A stretch of DNA of 64,000 nucleotides, taken from the NCBI RefSeq assembly GCF_025370935.1, contig NC_133490.1, positions 5,807,167 through 5,871,166 on the forward strand, given 5' to 3'. The position numbers were made by a program, and so were the translations under genes. This DNA is from Choristoneura fumiferana (lineage: Eukaryota > Arthropoda > Insecta > Lepidoptera > Tortricidae). Below are positions 20,964 to 31,186 of this stretch, piece by piece. Position 1 is the stretch's first letter; each line of letters opens with the position of its first letter. Under the pieces are notes generated by a model that saw only the letters and a program-made list of their open reading frames with translations, was not told the origin of the DNA and ran no database searches.

Positions 20964-21735
20964 ATAGTATTTTATGCAACAGTTGTATAACAGGGTTCAA
21001 AAAAGGTGAGTGGCGTGAGTTACGATGTGAGCTTTAGCGAACATCGTAAGAAAAAGACGCCACGAGCTTTTTTTGACTTACTTATACAACGTTGCATACA
21101 ATACTTTTTCTTCGACTTGGGTACTTATTAATTAAAATACAAGATTACTTAGAGAAAAAGTAAACTTGAAATGTTTTCATACTTTAGTAAAAAGTATCGC
21201 AACCGCAAAGAGAAGGTAAACAACAATAAACAAGTGAGAAATATGAAAATGTCAAAATATGTCTAAGTTAAATTTTGTTATTGATTAACGTTTATTTGCC
21301 TGTGTCGATGTTAAAAATACGCATTACTTAAATGTTGGCAGGCTATGATTAGTAGGTTCGGAAAGTTTTTTTCTGTTTAAAAACTATATAAAATATGTAA
21401 CTGGCACCTTAGCGTGTCCGAACGTACGAATTAAGAAAAAAAAAGTAAGTGATTGCAGCAGGGCTACTACGAAACTCCAGACTCGAAGTTCGCGTCGTGC
21501 GGTCCGTCTGACACTTATACTATTTAATATGAGAGCGAGAGGGACGGTACGATACGAACCTCAATTTTTGAACTTCGGAGTAGGCCCTCAGTATCGTTTT
21601 AGCAACATTACGATACAGTGCTGTTATGGGGAATAGACAATATAGACTTTTCCAGAACCTTGTTATGTATGTTGTTATATTACTGTTCCTGATTAAGTAA
21701 ATCACATATTACAGTATAGGAGTAGAAAAATATTA
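20964..21735. mobile_element. 770-bp segment present in D1 only (composite)
   Basis: D2 runs CAGTTGCATAAATATTATTACG at about 63,066-63,087 where D1 has about 770 bp. The insert holds imperfect inverted ends near 20,965-21,110 (ATGCAACAGTTGTATAACAG against TTATACAACGTTGCATACAA), a complete J-family MITE, and a 3' part (GACTTTTCCAGAACCTTGTT, CACATATTACAGTATAGGAG) that recurs at 27,104-27,208 just after the N gap. Insertion in D1 and deletion in D2 are both possible. Confidence 0.55.
21460..21592. mobile_element. MITE family J, complete copy
   Basis: AGGGCTACTACGAAACTCCA at the left and TTTTGAACTTCGGAGTAGGC then CCT at the right are inverted partners, with GAGCGAGAGGGACGGTACGA inside. About 133 bp, non-coding. 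Confidence 0.6.
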
Positions 21736-22074
21736 TTACGATACGGTTCGATGGTGGCATAGTATCTAATTGGTTGCCTGTAGGCATAGCACGTATACTT
21801 ACTCGTATCACATTAGTCGATTATCAACTACTTAAAGGTATTGATTTTGAAACATCGAAACGCAATTATAGTTAATTGGGGTACAGTCGTAGTAAAATTA
21901 TTCGTACAAATTGTATGAATTGTTAAAGTATTGGTGTAACGGTTGAACGGGTAGCGTGCCCGAGTGTAGTTAAAGTAGGTACATCGATGTTGTCATTAAT
22001 TATGTACGTGAATAGTTAAAATTGGTGTTTTGTGTCGATATATTGACGTCACAGTTTATCGGAAGGTCGTCAAT

Positions 22075-22144
22075 TTGTACAATACAAAACATTACTCTCC
22101 ATGGGATAACTGTCCCGTGGAGAGAAATGTTTTGTATTGTACAA
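22075..22144. repeat. 70-bp hairpin in D1, collapsed in D2
   Basis: TTGTACAATACAAAACATTA then CTCTCCATGGGA, a 6-base loop, and the inverted TCCCGTGGAGAGAAATGTTT then TGTATTGTACAA. D2 (63,421-63,440) has only TTGTACATACAAAACATTTA. The change could be a hairpin deletion in D2. Confidence 0.65.
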
Positions 22145-22149
22145 GCTTA

Positions 22150-22400
22150 TAATCAAAAAGTTGGAAAACCCCCGACTTTGTCACTTCAAAGTTCAATATC
22201 TCAAAAACGGCTGAACCAAACATTGAAAAAACATGTCTAAGAACCATCGCTAGAAAACCGGCTTTCAATTAAAAAAAACCGTATTCAAATCGGTCCACCT
22301 GTTTGAGAGCTACGGTGCCACAGACATATATACAGACACACAGACACACATAGCGGTCAAACTTATAACACCCTCTTTTTGCGTCGGGGGTTAATAAAAC
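22150..22400 (-). repeat. Interspersed repeat G, inverted (D1; D2 at 63,462-63,690)
   Basis: AACCCCCGACTTTGTCACTT, CAAAAACGGCTGAACC, TTTGAGAGCTACGGTGCCAC and GCGTCGGGGGTTAATAAA. Reverse orientation relative to the copies at 19,245 and 22,675. Confidence 0.55.
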
Positions 22401-22519
22401 AGCTTAAAAGAAAATGTTTTTAGGTTTCGCAACTCGAAAGGAAAAGGCTGGACTCTTTAGGACCACCTTATTATTTGTCTGTCTGTCAGTCTGTCCATCA
22501 AGTCCCCTTGAAAACTTTG

Positions 22520-22658
22520 TGAAGAAACCTGTACAAACCTGCAAAGCAATTCAATGGTGTGCGTGATGAGATGATCCCAATCCGCACTGGGCTCGAGTGG
22601 GATCAACAGCCCAAGCCCGCTCATTCTGAGAGGAGGCCTGTGCCCAGCAAAGACCCAT
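22520..22658 (+). mobile_element. SINE family A fragment (D1; D2 at 63,822-63,955)
   Basis: GAAACCTGTACAAACCTGCA, CCCAATCCGCACTGGGCTCG, CCCAAGCCCGCTCATTCTGA and GAGGAGGCCTGTGCCCAGCA. The head is missing. Confidence 0.65.
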
Positions 22659-22674
22659 ATGGATCAATCAACCT

Positions 22675-22900
22675 TTTTAACCCCCGATGCAAAAAGAGGG
22701 GTGTTATAAGTTTGACCGCTATGTGTGTCTGTCTGTGGCACCGTGCTCTTAAACGGGTGGACCGATTTGAATGCAGTTTTTTTATTTGCAAACAGGTTTT
22801 CTAGCGATGATTCTTAGACATGTTTCATCAAAATCGGTTTAGCCGTTTTTGAGATATTAAACTTTGAAGTGACAAAGTCGGAGGGTTTTCAACTTATTGT
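22675..22900 (+). repeat. Interspersed repeat G at the visible end of the D1 match
   Basis: TTTTTAACCCCCGATGCAAA, AAGAGGGGTGTTATAAGTTT, CACCGTGCTCTTAAACGGGT and TTGAGATATTAAACTTTGAA. D2 enters the same repeat at 63,971 and is cut by the window end, so the match would be expected to continue. Confidence 0.55.
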
Positions 22901-22982
22901 TTACTGTTTATTCTGTCCCATAAACTCAGGTGACATCAGTGCCTTGAAGGAATTGCCTTAGGACTGTGACAACTAATCACTA

Positions 22983-23140
22983 CCAGCGTTAGTAGGCCTC
23001 CCACCGGACTGACGACATCGTGAAAGTTGCGGGAAACCGGTGGCTGTAAGTGGCGAGTTTTCGTTCATTGTGGCGTTCAAGGGAGAGGCATTTGTTCAGC
23101 AGTGGACGCGCGGATGTCTTCCGGTTGATGATGATGACGG
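22983..23140 (+). mobile_element. RTE-like LINE 3' end
   Basis: CCACCGGACTGACGACATCG reads DWTDDIVKVAGNRW after a one-base shift, followed by GTGGCGAGTTTTCGTTCATT, TTTGTTCAGCAGTGGACGCG and a (GAT)n/GAC tail at 23,126-23,146. Same subfamily as 45,132-45,315. Confidence 0.6.
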
Positions 23141-23224
23141 TGATGATGTCACAACTAAGTTTCAGTTGATTTAAATGATACTTAATAAATACCAAACTCA
23201 GAAGACGTTACCATTGGCAACAGG

Positions 23225-23835
23225 CAGGATTCCGTAGCCATTAGGAAAAAATCAAGTAATATTTTTTCCAAGGATTTCGTATTGGTTACGGAATCTTCCA
23301 AGTTTAGGTATATTTTATACCTTAGGCTGCTATTTACTCTTAAACTACTCATAATTCTCAAGCAATCTTAGTCGTTATAATTTACCTTGGTAATTTGATA
23401 TATGTATTTACTACCATTCTGATTTTTTTCAAATTTTTCCACCCAACAGTTTCGATTTTAGAGGGGGGGGGACGCTCGATTTTAATGAAAATTTTAACTT
23501 TAAAGTTGAATATTTTTCACAAATAGATCACTGAATAGAAAAATTGTCTTAGCAACCCCCCAATGAATTTAAAAGACCTATCCAAGGATACTCCACACTA
23601 CAGGGTTAGTCTAGAAAAAAAAACACCCCCACTTTAAGTCAATGGGAGGTACACTAAAAAAAAATTTTCTTTTTTTTTACTGTATCACTTTGTCCGCTTG
23701 ACTAGTATGTAAATTCATGCCCAATTACAGCTTTCTAGTACTAACGGTCTCTGAGCTTACCCGCGGACAGACTGACAGACGGACAGACATGGTGAAACTA
23801 TAAGGGTTCCTAGTTGACTACGGAACCCTAAAAAG
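23225..23835. repeat. Interspersed repeat E, variant 2
   Basis: Same blocks as 16,200-16,850: CTTAGGCTGCTATTTACTCT, AGAGGGGGGGGGACGCTCGA, ACCCCCACTTTAAGTCAATG and GAAACTATAAGGGTTCC near the end. No coding seen. Confidence 0.55.
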
Positions 23836-23989
23836 TTGATTGATACAGACTAGGACGATGATAATGATCAGAGCCCGTACTTTTGGTGCCGATACATCAA
23901 TTTCACGTCACGCTGCATAAACGATGATTCCAATTAGTGTTTCGTCGTAATTAATAATTTGTCAACCTGTCAAATAATCAGTACAGGAC

Positions 23990-24095
23990 GTCTAAGTAAT
24001 TTTCGGAAATTCCCACGGGAATTTTACAAAATCCCGAAATTCCAATTCAACTGCTTTATCTAATGACTTACGCGTGCGAAGCCGCGGGCAAACAC
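23990..24095 (+). mobile_element. Helitron-like 3' end
   Basis: GGAAATTCCCACGGGAATTT, then CGCGTGCGAAGCCGCGGGCA and AACACTAGT. The G(A/G)AGCCGCGGGC...CTAGT end is the signature I associate with non-autonomous lepidopteran (Lep1-type) Helitrons. An inverted partner without the last bases lies at 26,916-26,992 and is cut by the N gap. Confidence 0.5.
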
Positions 24096-24118
24096 TAGTA
24101 GTAATAATACTTCACTAA

Positions 24119-24255
24119 GGGGCTGTTTCACCAACCATTGATTAGCGTTAACCGATGGTTAAATGTGATGCCGTCTCCGTCTATTCGAACAAAACAAATA
24201 GAGACGGCATCACACCTAACCGCCAGTTAACACTAATGGATGGTGAAACAGCCCC
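24119..24255. mobile_element. Palindromic Tourist-like MITE, copy c
   Basis: 137 bp, GGGGCTGTTTCACCAACCAT to CTAATGGATGGTGAAACAGC then CCC, flanked by TAA (24,116-24,118 and 24,256-24,258). Confidence 0.85.
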
Positions 24256-24495
24256 TAAGTGTAGACACATGTCAATATACATATATATATGTATAATATA
24301 CACAACACACACAAACATCACGCCTGTATTTCCAAATGGGGTAGGCAGAGCACACGAAACGTTACTGGTTCGGAGCCACTTGTAGCAATTTTAGGTTTAA
24401 AGTTTGACAAAAGCGGTACAATAGTGACAGGTTGCTAGCCCGTCGCCTACGACCAGCCTGTATATATTTAATGTACATTGTATATACATACATAT

Positions 24496-26896
24496 ATATC
24501 GACACCTCCTACGTATACTGGTACAAGTGCATAATCATAAATTTACAGGAGAGCTGTTCAAAGGTTCCAAAACTTGTAACTTTCTCATTTGATGATATAA
24601 CTTTTCAAAATTTTGCATTGGTTCCAAAGAAAATATTTGCTTTCTACCTGTATTCATGGAATTTTGAAATTTCTTATAGTTTTTGAGAAAATTGCAGATA
24701 CACTACTATACGCGTATTTTACATCTTGTAGTTGTGCGGTATACTGAGCTAATTACCACTTGCTCCAGTATACGGCGTAATGCGTAGATTACTGATCTAA
24801 CGATATTTTTATATTGTATATGAATTTTTAGATGAAATACTTATATGGCTTGCAATGAACAATAAAACAGATGCTCTTTTACCTTCATCTATTGATTTAT
24901 AAACGTTTTTATCACTTGCATCAATATACGCTAACATTAGCATGCCACTTGTACCAATATACCGCTAGTAATGTTTTAAACGTGCTATACAAAATACAGA
25001 AATATACCTTTATAAAAAACCTCACTTGAAATATAAATGGTTTTATTAAGAAAAGTAATTGTATTAAGTGCTTTAAATTAATGGAAGCACATTCAATGGA
25101 TTCGTATTCCTGTTCAAATGTGTACTCGTATTTTATTGTGAAAGGTTCCTCATGTGATACATATATCGCATCGCACCCATTTGTACATAACGGTTTAGCT
25201 TTTTGTGCCTCTTCAGGTTCCGTACCCAAAGGTTATAAACGGAAACCCTACTTCTATATACTACTTCGCTGTCCGTCCGTCTGTCACCAGGCTGTATCTC
25301 ATGAACCATGATAGTTAGACAGTTGAAATTTTCACAGATTATGTATAACTGTAGTCGATAATATATATATATAACAAAAAATAGAACAGAATAAATATTT
25401 TAAGGGGGCCCCCATACAACAAATGTATTTTTTTTGCCATTTTTTTGCTAATCCTAATGAAGTTGTATAGATGGTATGGAACCCTTCGTGCGCGAGTCTG
25501 ATTAGCACTTTGCTTAAGCCAAGCTTTGACATGAAATATTGAGTCAAAGTCAAAATATCTTTATTCAATTTAGATTGTAACAAGCACTTATGAATGTCAA
25601 AAAAATCTACCACCGGTTCGAAAAAACCTCTGTTGAGAAGAGTCTGGCAATAACCTAGGTATATTTTGTAAACAGATTTACAATCATATTTTAGTGATAT
25701 CTATACATCACAAGTATTTAGCACAACTACATATTTAAAACAGTTCTCAATTCGCTATTTGGAGTAAGCACTCGCCAATGCGGATCGGAATTATTTCCAA
25801 ATTTCCCTATCCATGATATAATCATTAATTTTAATAATACGCCTTATATATTAATGTCTTCTTGACAATAGATTTAAATTTTGTGTCTGTTTCTGAGTCT
25901 TGGGAAACTTCTATAACTTCATACGGTTTACCCGTTTTCGCCATATATACCATTTCTTAGGTGTGTATAAAAAATGTGTATAGGGGGTTATTAAAAACCT
26001 GTACTATACTTTAAACCACATTAGGGCTACTAATTACTAATATGATCCAAGTAGAAAAATACTGTGATTCGAAAAAAAAAAGTTTTGCATGGAAGTGGAG
26101 TCGCAAGAAGACTTTCTAATTTCGATGTTTCCCACTTATATCGTATTAGTAATCAGTAGCCCTAATATGGGTTACTGTATAGTACAGGATTTTTTTTATC
26201 AACCTGTAGGTATATTGAAATTTACTGTTCTCATTTAATTAAAGCATGCACCTTCGCCTTCTTTTTGGGGATGCTCAACTACCAGAATGCAATGTAATAC
26301 TGCAATGTTATATTTATAGCACGCGTACATGTAGGTATAGCCGAGGAAACTGAATCACGTACTGGTACTGGGGTGGAACCGTTGTACTACCAATGTTATG
26401 TTGACATCCCATACATTTGCCAAAGAAATCATAGCGAAATAGATCACGAAAAGGTTTCACATTGGATTTAGTTTCCATGACTGTCTATGAGAAATACGGC
26501 AATTGTGGTCTTGCCCTCCGCAATTGTCAGACCAAAACATGTTTTTTTTATATATACTATCAAATTATGTGTTCGTAGAACAGTTTAAACGGTCCGCACG
26601 CAGCGACGGCTAGCGCGTACACTGAGGCAACTGCCAGTTACACTGGACTTCCCCGGCCCCGCGACAATATCGGTGCCGCGTATAGTGGTGCATGTCGGTT
26701 GCCTCAGTATACGTTGTACCGATTAGCAAACGGTGTTAGATGCATTCATATACGTCACTTTATTTCCAAAACTAATAGGAATATCCGTGCAAATTTTTTG
26801 TGGTAGGTAAATAAGGAAATATTAATCACAAAATTGCAAAAAACTAAAAATCAGAAATTTGTCACTTGTACCAGTATACGTAGGAGGTATCGATAT
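24496..26896. mobile_element. 2.4-kb TIR element with an internal 18-bp motif array
   Basis: Inverted ends of about 34 bp with one mismatch lie at 24,496-24,529 and 26,863-26,896, sharing CCTCCTACGTATACTGGTAC then AAGTG. The inner half of the end, CACTTGTACCAGTATACG, recurs in degenerate form at 24,757-24,774, 24,913-24,930 and 24,946-24,963. Repeated end-motifs are typical of transposase-binding subterminal repeats. Inside are a repeat E copy (25,215-25,515), a non-LTR 3' fragment (25,540-25,640) and a GC-rich patch (26,587-26,705). No transposase was recognised; the frames present are AT-biased and featureless. Superfamily and target duplication are not determined. Confidence 0.5.
25540..25640 (-). 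mobile_element. Non-LTR element 3' UTR fragment
   Basis: GAGTCAAAGTCAAAATATCT, TTATTCAATTTAGATTGTAA, CAAGCACTTATGAATGTCAA and TCTACCACCGGTTCG. The order matches a very common lepidopteran interspersed 3' sequence, read on the minus strand. Identification is from memory. Confidence 0.4.
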
Positions 26897-26992
26897 GCAC
26901 TTCATAATTATTATGGCTTCGCACACGTAAGTAATTAGGATACAGCAGTTAAATTGAAATTCCGGAATTTTCCCGTGGGAATTCCCGAAAAT

Positions 26993-27092
26993 NNNNNNNN
27001 NNNNNNNNNNNNNNNNNNNNNNNNNNNNNNNNNNNNNNNNNNNNNNNNNNNNNNNNNNNNNNNNNNNNNNNNNNNNNNNNNNNNNNNNNNNN
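26993..27092. other. Assembly gap of 100 N
   Basis: Exactly 100 consecutive N, the usual placeholder for a gap of unknown size. The left contig ends inside a Helitron-like inverted end. The right contig starts inside a sequence also present at 21,620-21,735. Both contig ends are repetitive, so the join rests on scaffolding rather than sequence overlap. Confidence 0.98.
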
Positions 27093-27103
27093 TATGAGTA
27101 TGT

Positions 27104-27210
27104 TATGGGAATAGACAATATAGACTTTTCCAGAACCTTGTTATGTATGTTGTTATATTACTGTTCGTGATTAAGTAAATCACATATTACAGTATAGGAG
27201 TAGTAAAAAA
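27104..27210 (+). repeat. Copy of D1 21,630-21,735 at the contig start
   Basis: GGGAATAGACAATATAGACT, TTTCCAGAACCTTGTTATGT and CACATATTACAGTATAGGAG match the D1-private 770-bp segment with about one change per 100 bases. Partial because the contig begins here. Confidence 0.7.
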
Positions 27211-27690
27211 TATTTCACTTGTAACTTTATTTTTTCGCAACTGGCAACCCTGACTGAGCTTTTAAATATCTCAGCAGCGACTCGGAGCTCTCTTAAAATT
27301 AATGATGGCATTAAAATTAAGCGGGCATCTGGCAGCAAGCCGTTTTTACAGCTTAAAACAGGGTAGTTGAAAAGTATTAATCAATACAAAAAAGTTAAGG
27401 TTATTTAAAAAAAAAACTGGGAACCCGAGATCCCAAGTGTTTTGGCAAGCTTTGGAGAACGTTTTTGCTCGTAGTAAACAATATAGAACACAAGAAAATG
27501 ACTAGGTAAGCCTTATCTCTTTAGAGCAATCTCTTCCAGACAATGTTTACTTACAATAGTAGACGACATGCACATAAATAATTAAAAAAGGTCCGGTGAG
27601 GGTTGCTCATTTGGTTCTAGCATCATGCGGTCCGGAAAACTTTGACGTATGTGTCAAATAATTATAATTGTTTTGAAAATGAATCTACTG
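27211..27690. other. Unrecognised intergenic stretch
   Basis: No coding signature, no tandem structure and no match to the named families was seen apart from a few A and T runs. Confidence 0.5.
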
Positions 27691-27694
27691 TGAG

Positions 27695-28040
27695 ACTCGC
27701 TCATAGATTCGATTTGTAGCATTCGAACATGGCGGATGTAGACGATATCTAATTTTGGTATTTCTGCTTCTTTTGGCTAGTTAAGTTAATTTTGATAGTT
27801 TTTATGCGACGATTAACCTTAACAGTGAACAGTGATCACAAAATTCTATATTGCTCTCGTGTTGACATTTTTTTAATGCGCAAGTGGTCTCGCGTGGTTT
27901 CTGGAAATTTTGCTATCAAGTTTGCAAAAACTACAAATCACCGTACAACATGCATAAGAAGAATATTATTGATCTTTAATTTAACTGACATTTGGCCCAA
28001 GCCTTATGGGCCGCCATTAAGAGGAATAAATAAATAAAAT
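27695..28040 (+). repeat. Repeat K, diverged relative of the D2-private insertion
   Basis: GATTCGATTTGTAGCATTCG, ACATGGCGGATGTAGACGAT, TTAACCTTAACAGTGAACAG and GTTTGCAAAAACTACAAATC are shared, with about 10 percent change by eye, with 62,342-62,678. The reading frame is not kept between the two. Confidence 0.6.
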
Positions 28041-28054
28041 AAGACTCGCTCATA

Positions 28055-28185
28055 TTAAATGATATTTGTAACGGATAACGCGTGTTGCGGCAGAGTCGCG
28101 TGCTCCTGAGAAGAAGGCTACGAAATAGCCCGAAACATTCGAGCTAAACTCGGTTTAAGACGTGAGTTATCCGGGTCAATATATT
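28055..28185. mobile_element. Hairpin family F, partial copy
   Basis: ATATTAAATGATATTTGTAA and CGGATAACG, then GTGTTGCGGCAGAGTCGCGT, GCTACGAAATAGCCCGAAAC and CTAAACTCGGTTTAAGACGT then GAGTTATCCG. Most of the left arm is deleted. Confidence 0.6.
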
Positions 28186-28252
28186 TAATAAATCACAGAT
28201 TACAGTATTGGAGTATAAAAAAGCCATTTTATGTCGCCTACGTCCAGCATAA

Positions 28253-28310
28253 ATACCGGGTGGGCCCTGTAACAGGAGCAAAAAATTAAAATACAGGCTC
28301 TGCCACTCAA
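28253..28310 (+). mobile_element. Family C single-end fragment
   Basis: AATACCGGGTGGGCCCTGTA then ACAGGAGCAAAAAATTAAAA. Only one terminus is present. Confidence 0.4.
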
Positions 28311-28435
28311 ATGGAACTACTTTAGTTCTGCAAGTTACAAAATTAACTAATTTTATTATTATGTCTATAAAAAACGACCAAAATTAAATGGTATTTTCAA
28401 TGTACGGCATACAAAGTTTATGAGCATGAGGAGTG

Positions 28436-28805
28436 AATTAATAGTTTAAAAAACACTAGAAAAACACGCTTTTATAAATGCATGTAAAACAAAAATAAAC
28501 AATGGATCTTTCAAGTTGTCTCTATTTCTGGGCTGAAGTGTAAACTATGTGCTTTTAATTATACTTAATATTTGATTGTAAAAGCGTGGGGCGCTGGAAC
28601 AGGAATAAGATTTTTCAACAAGTTAAACAAGAACGTCTTTCCTGTTCCAGCGCCCCACACTTTTACAATCAAATATTATAATTAAAAGCACATAGTTTAC
28701 ACTTCAGCCCATAAATAGAGACAACTTGAACGATCCATATTTTTTTTGTTTTTACGTGCATTTATAAAAGCGTGTTTTTCTAGTGTTTTTTAAACTATTA
28801 ATTTA
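28436..28805. mobile_element. 370-bp foldback with about 170-bp arms
   Basis: The left arm (28,436-28,605) and right arm (28,639-28,805) are near-identical reverse complements. Shared blocks include AATTAATAGTTTAAAAAACA, CTAGAAAAACACGCTTTTAT, GAAGTGTAAACTATGTGCTT and GGGGCGCTGGAACAGGAA. Differences are a handful of single-base changes and short indels. The 33-base spacer is TAAGATTTTTCAACAAGTTA then AACAAGAACGTCT. Non-coding. A transcript from either strand would form a long double-stranded hairpin. Confidence 0.85.
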
Positions 28806-28859
28806 TTTTATACTTTTTGGTCTTTGATAACGAAATATTTTTAACATTTATTTATACAG

Positions 28860-29225
28860 TTATTTTAAGTAGGCGAATGAGCCCGCATCCTCTCCATCTC
28901 CGCCAGTGCGTCTGTATTGCATGGTGTTTTATCTGTCAGCTTAGAACAATGGAATGCCAGTGCCTATCTTCCGGCTTCATCATTAGACCTTGACACCTAA
29001 TCGTGGTCAAAGTTCATTACAAGTCTTTTCTAAGAAATCCAAAACAGCTATGATACGATTTTCCATCATGAAGTTCCAGTTCATATCTTCCGGCTCGGTC
29101 ATCAGATCAGTTCGACAGTGCCATAATATTGTATTGTCATCAGAACTACATACAGCTGCCAATTTTCATTACGCTACGACCCTTGGAGATGATGAAGATT
29201 ACTTTAGATTACTTTAGATTCCATT
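28860..29225. repeat. Probable interspersed repeat, class unknown
   Basis: TGATACGATTTTCCATCATG, AAGTTCCAGTTCATATCTTC and a repeated TCTTCCGGCT(T/C)(C/G) block occurring twice (28,967 and 29,085), ending in a short ATTACTTTAG duplication (29,198-29,218). It looks like dispersed repeat DNA rather than a gene. No matching copy lies in this window. Confidence 0.3.
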
Positions 29226-29649
29226 ACATACAGGTCGACCTAATAAAAGCGTGTTAATAATAAATTATCATTCAATGCAAATTTCCCCTCGCCATTAAAA
29301 TCCTGCAAAAACAAAAATAAACCCGCAAAGCTTTCAAGTAGAAGCCATCGAATAACCATTTCATGAGTGAAAAGTTCATTACCACAAGTGCTAATTTAAA
29401 CACGAGGCCTTAATGAAAATCGTTTTGGCAAATGTACTGTTAATTGTTGGAAAGACGCGACTTTTTACGGATACAGTCATTTGTTAGCGAAAGGCAAATA
29501 ATACAAGTTGATTTTTAATGTTAGATACTGTTTGAGTGGTTCTACAAATTATTATCGTAACGTGAAGAATAAAAACTTTAAGTTAATAAGCTTAATTTTT
29601 AATGCAGCTTTTTCGTTGAATTTACTTGCATTGTCATTCTAAACTACAT

Positions 29650-29808
29650 ATGAAATTACTGGCACTTGAGGTATCCCATCTTAGGCCTCTAGGTTGGCAA
29701 CGCATCTGCAATACCTCTGGTGTTGCAGATGTTTATGGGCGGTGGTGATCTCTTACCATCAGGAGACCCACTTGCTCGTTTTCCATCCAGTCAAATAAAA
29801 AAAAAATC
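29650..29808 (+). mobile_element. Non-LTR element 3' segment H
   Basis: TGAAATTACTGGCACTTGAG, GTATCCCATCTTAGGCCTCT, GGGCGGTGGTGATCTCTTAC and CCATCCAGTCAAATAAAAAA (poly-A). 5'-truncated. Confidence 0.6.
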
Positions 29809-29984
29809 GCACTAAGTTTCAAGTCAATGCCATTAAGTAACTATTGAAGATAAGTATCAATAGTGTCGAATAGAGAAAAAAAAACATCTCTTTAGGTGAC
29901 TGCTGGAGCCGAAAAGTCCTCGAATGAAAACCGCGGATCGTCAAGCGCAGCGTAGGACGTCTACCAAGGATATAAAGGGATAAC

Positions 29985-30105
29985 GGTTAAAGCCGCTGGT
30001 TCACGGTGAATACAGATCGCTTCCAACCGAAGCAACTGAAGGTTTATGGGAGGGCCTATCCATCAGTCCGTCCTTCAGCTGAAATGATGATGATGATGAC
30101 TTATA
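29985..30105 (+). mobile_element. RTE-like LINE 3' tail, diverged
   Basis: CCAACCGAAGCAACTGAAGG, TTTATGGGAGGGCCTATCCA, TCAGTCCGTCCTTCAGCTGA, then (GAT)n at 30,084-30,098. Too diverged to read a frame. Confidence 0.45.
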
Positions 30106-30479
30106 GGCAGAGGTGGTAACATTTTTTTTCCATGGCAAAATTGCTAGGAGTCCTTGCAATGCTGCGGCCAGACGAACATATCAGACAACCATTACATATA
30201 CAATATGTTTGTGCGCTTACTCATTATGGAGCATCAATAATTTAAATAAAATACTCGGAACTCAAATTAACTAATGGATACGCCTACGCGGCCATGTTTC
30301 GGATAATTAGCTTCAAATATAAGCTTGGTTTGATACATAATAACATTTTGCTACCGGCTGACAAACAAATATGTACATAACGGATTAGTAAAAATAATGT
30401 GGGTAGTTTGAGGTAAAATTTTGCTGGTTATTACTACATTCGTTTTGTTTGGCAATGTGCGCTCTAGTATTTGTGACTT

Positions 30480-30910
30480 TCACATTTACATTTATCTGTC
30501 GTGTTGTGTCGTGACGCATCAGAACGGTATCGGTTTCATAAATTATATATGGTTCATCATCATCATTATCATCATCGGCCTATCTTAGTCCACTGCTGGA
30601 CATAGGCCTCTCCAGTTGCACGCCACTGAGCACGATCCTCGGCCAGTCTCATCCAGTTCTTACCAGCTAACCTGCGAAGATCATCGCTCCACCTAGTCTG
30701 AGGGCGTCCTACGCCACGCTTGCCGATTCGCGGTCTCCACTCAAGAACTCGTTTGCCCCAGCGGTTATCAGTATATATGGTTGCGTTCACATTTATCTGA
30801 TGCTGTGCGCTGTATGTGACGACTTGTGTTGTGTCGCATCAAAAGCTATATAGAGAGAGTGAGAGAGAGAGACAGAGAACATCCCAACACAACACGACAA
30901 ATAAATGTGA
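30480..30910. mobile_element. Inverted-repeat element split by a LINE fragment
   Basis: CACATTTACATTTATCTGTC then GTGTTGTGTCG at 30,481-30,512 is the inverted partner of CAACACAACACGACAAATAA then ATGTGAATGCGGC at 30,885-30,917. The RTE-like fragment at 30,550-30,785 sits between. A purine run (GAGAGAGTGAGAGAGAGAGA) lies at 30,853-30,876. Confidence 0.5.
30552..30790 (-). mobile_element. RTE-like LINE ORF2 C-terminal fragment
   Basis: The minus-strand frame reads WRPRIGKRGVGRPQTRWSDD, LRRLAGKNWMRLAEDRAQW and GEAYVQQWTKIGR with a stop at about 30,572, followed by a (GAT)n tail at 30,552-30,575. About 70 codons of open frame, relatively well kept. No upstream RT. Confidence 0.75.
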
Positions 30911-31186
30911 ATGCGGCTAATTTTAAACGTGTTGGACCTGTGTGACATAATGAAATGAAATGATATATAATGTGCCCAATGGTTTATGTAGAACCGGAGA
31001 AGGACTGGATCTTACAACGGCCAATCGATAGTGTCTTTTTATCATCGATAGATGGAGCTTTTTTTAAAATACTGAATTGACTGGATCTGCGTGTTATTAT
31101 GTGTCGCGTAGACGTTGCTGTGGTGTAGGATTACTAGCGGAAAAAACTATTGAAGTTAAGTGTAGGTAGTCTCACGAGAGTTGAAT

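Larger units (their letters stand above)
1..22702 (+). repeat. Large duplicated segment, copy D1
   Basis: Position 1 aligns with 45,197 and the match runs colinearly to 22,702, which aligns with 64,000. Long runs, for example 9,240-9,640 against 51,390-51,790, look almost base-identical. D1 is about 3.9 kb longer because it carries insertions that D2 lacks, near 1.44, 3.04, 3.78-5.86, 6.63, 7.93, 8.25, 14.03, 17.25, 20.11 and 20.96 kb. No host gene was recognised in it; long open frames in it come from repeats. It starts inside a LINE fragment at the window edge, so the true left boundary is not visible. It could be an alternative haplotype of D2 or one half of a tandem duplication. Confidence 0.93.

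Noticed and set aside
26822..27118. A frame reading through the N gap
   Set aside because: It exists only because unknown bases were translated.
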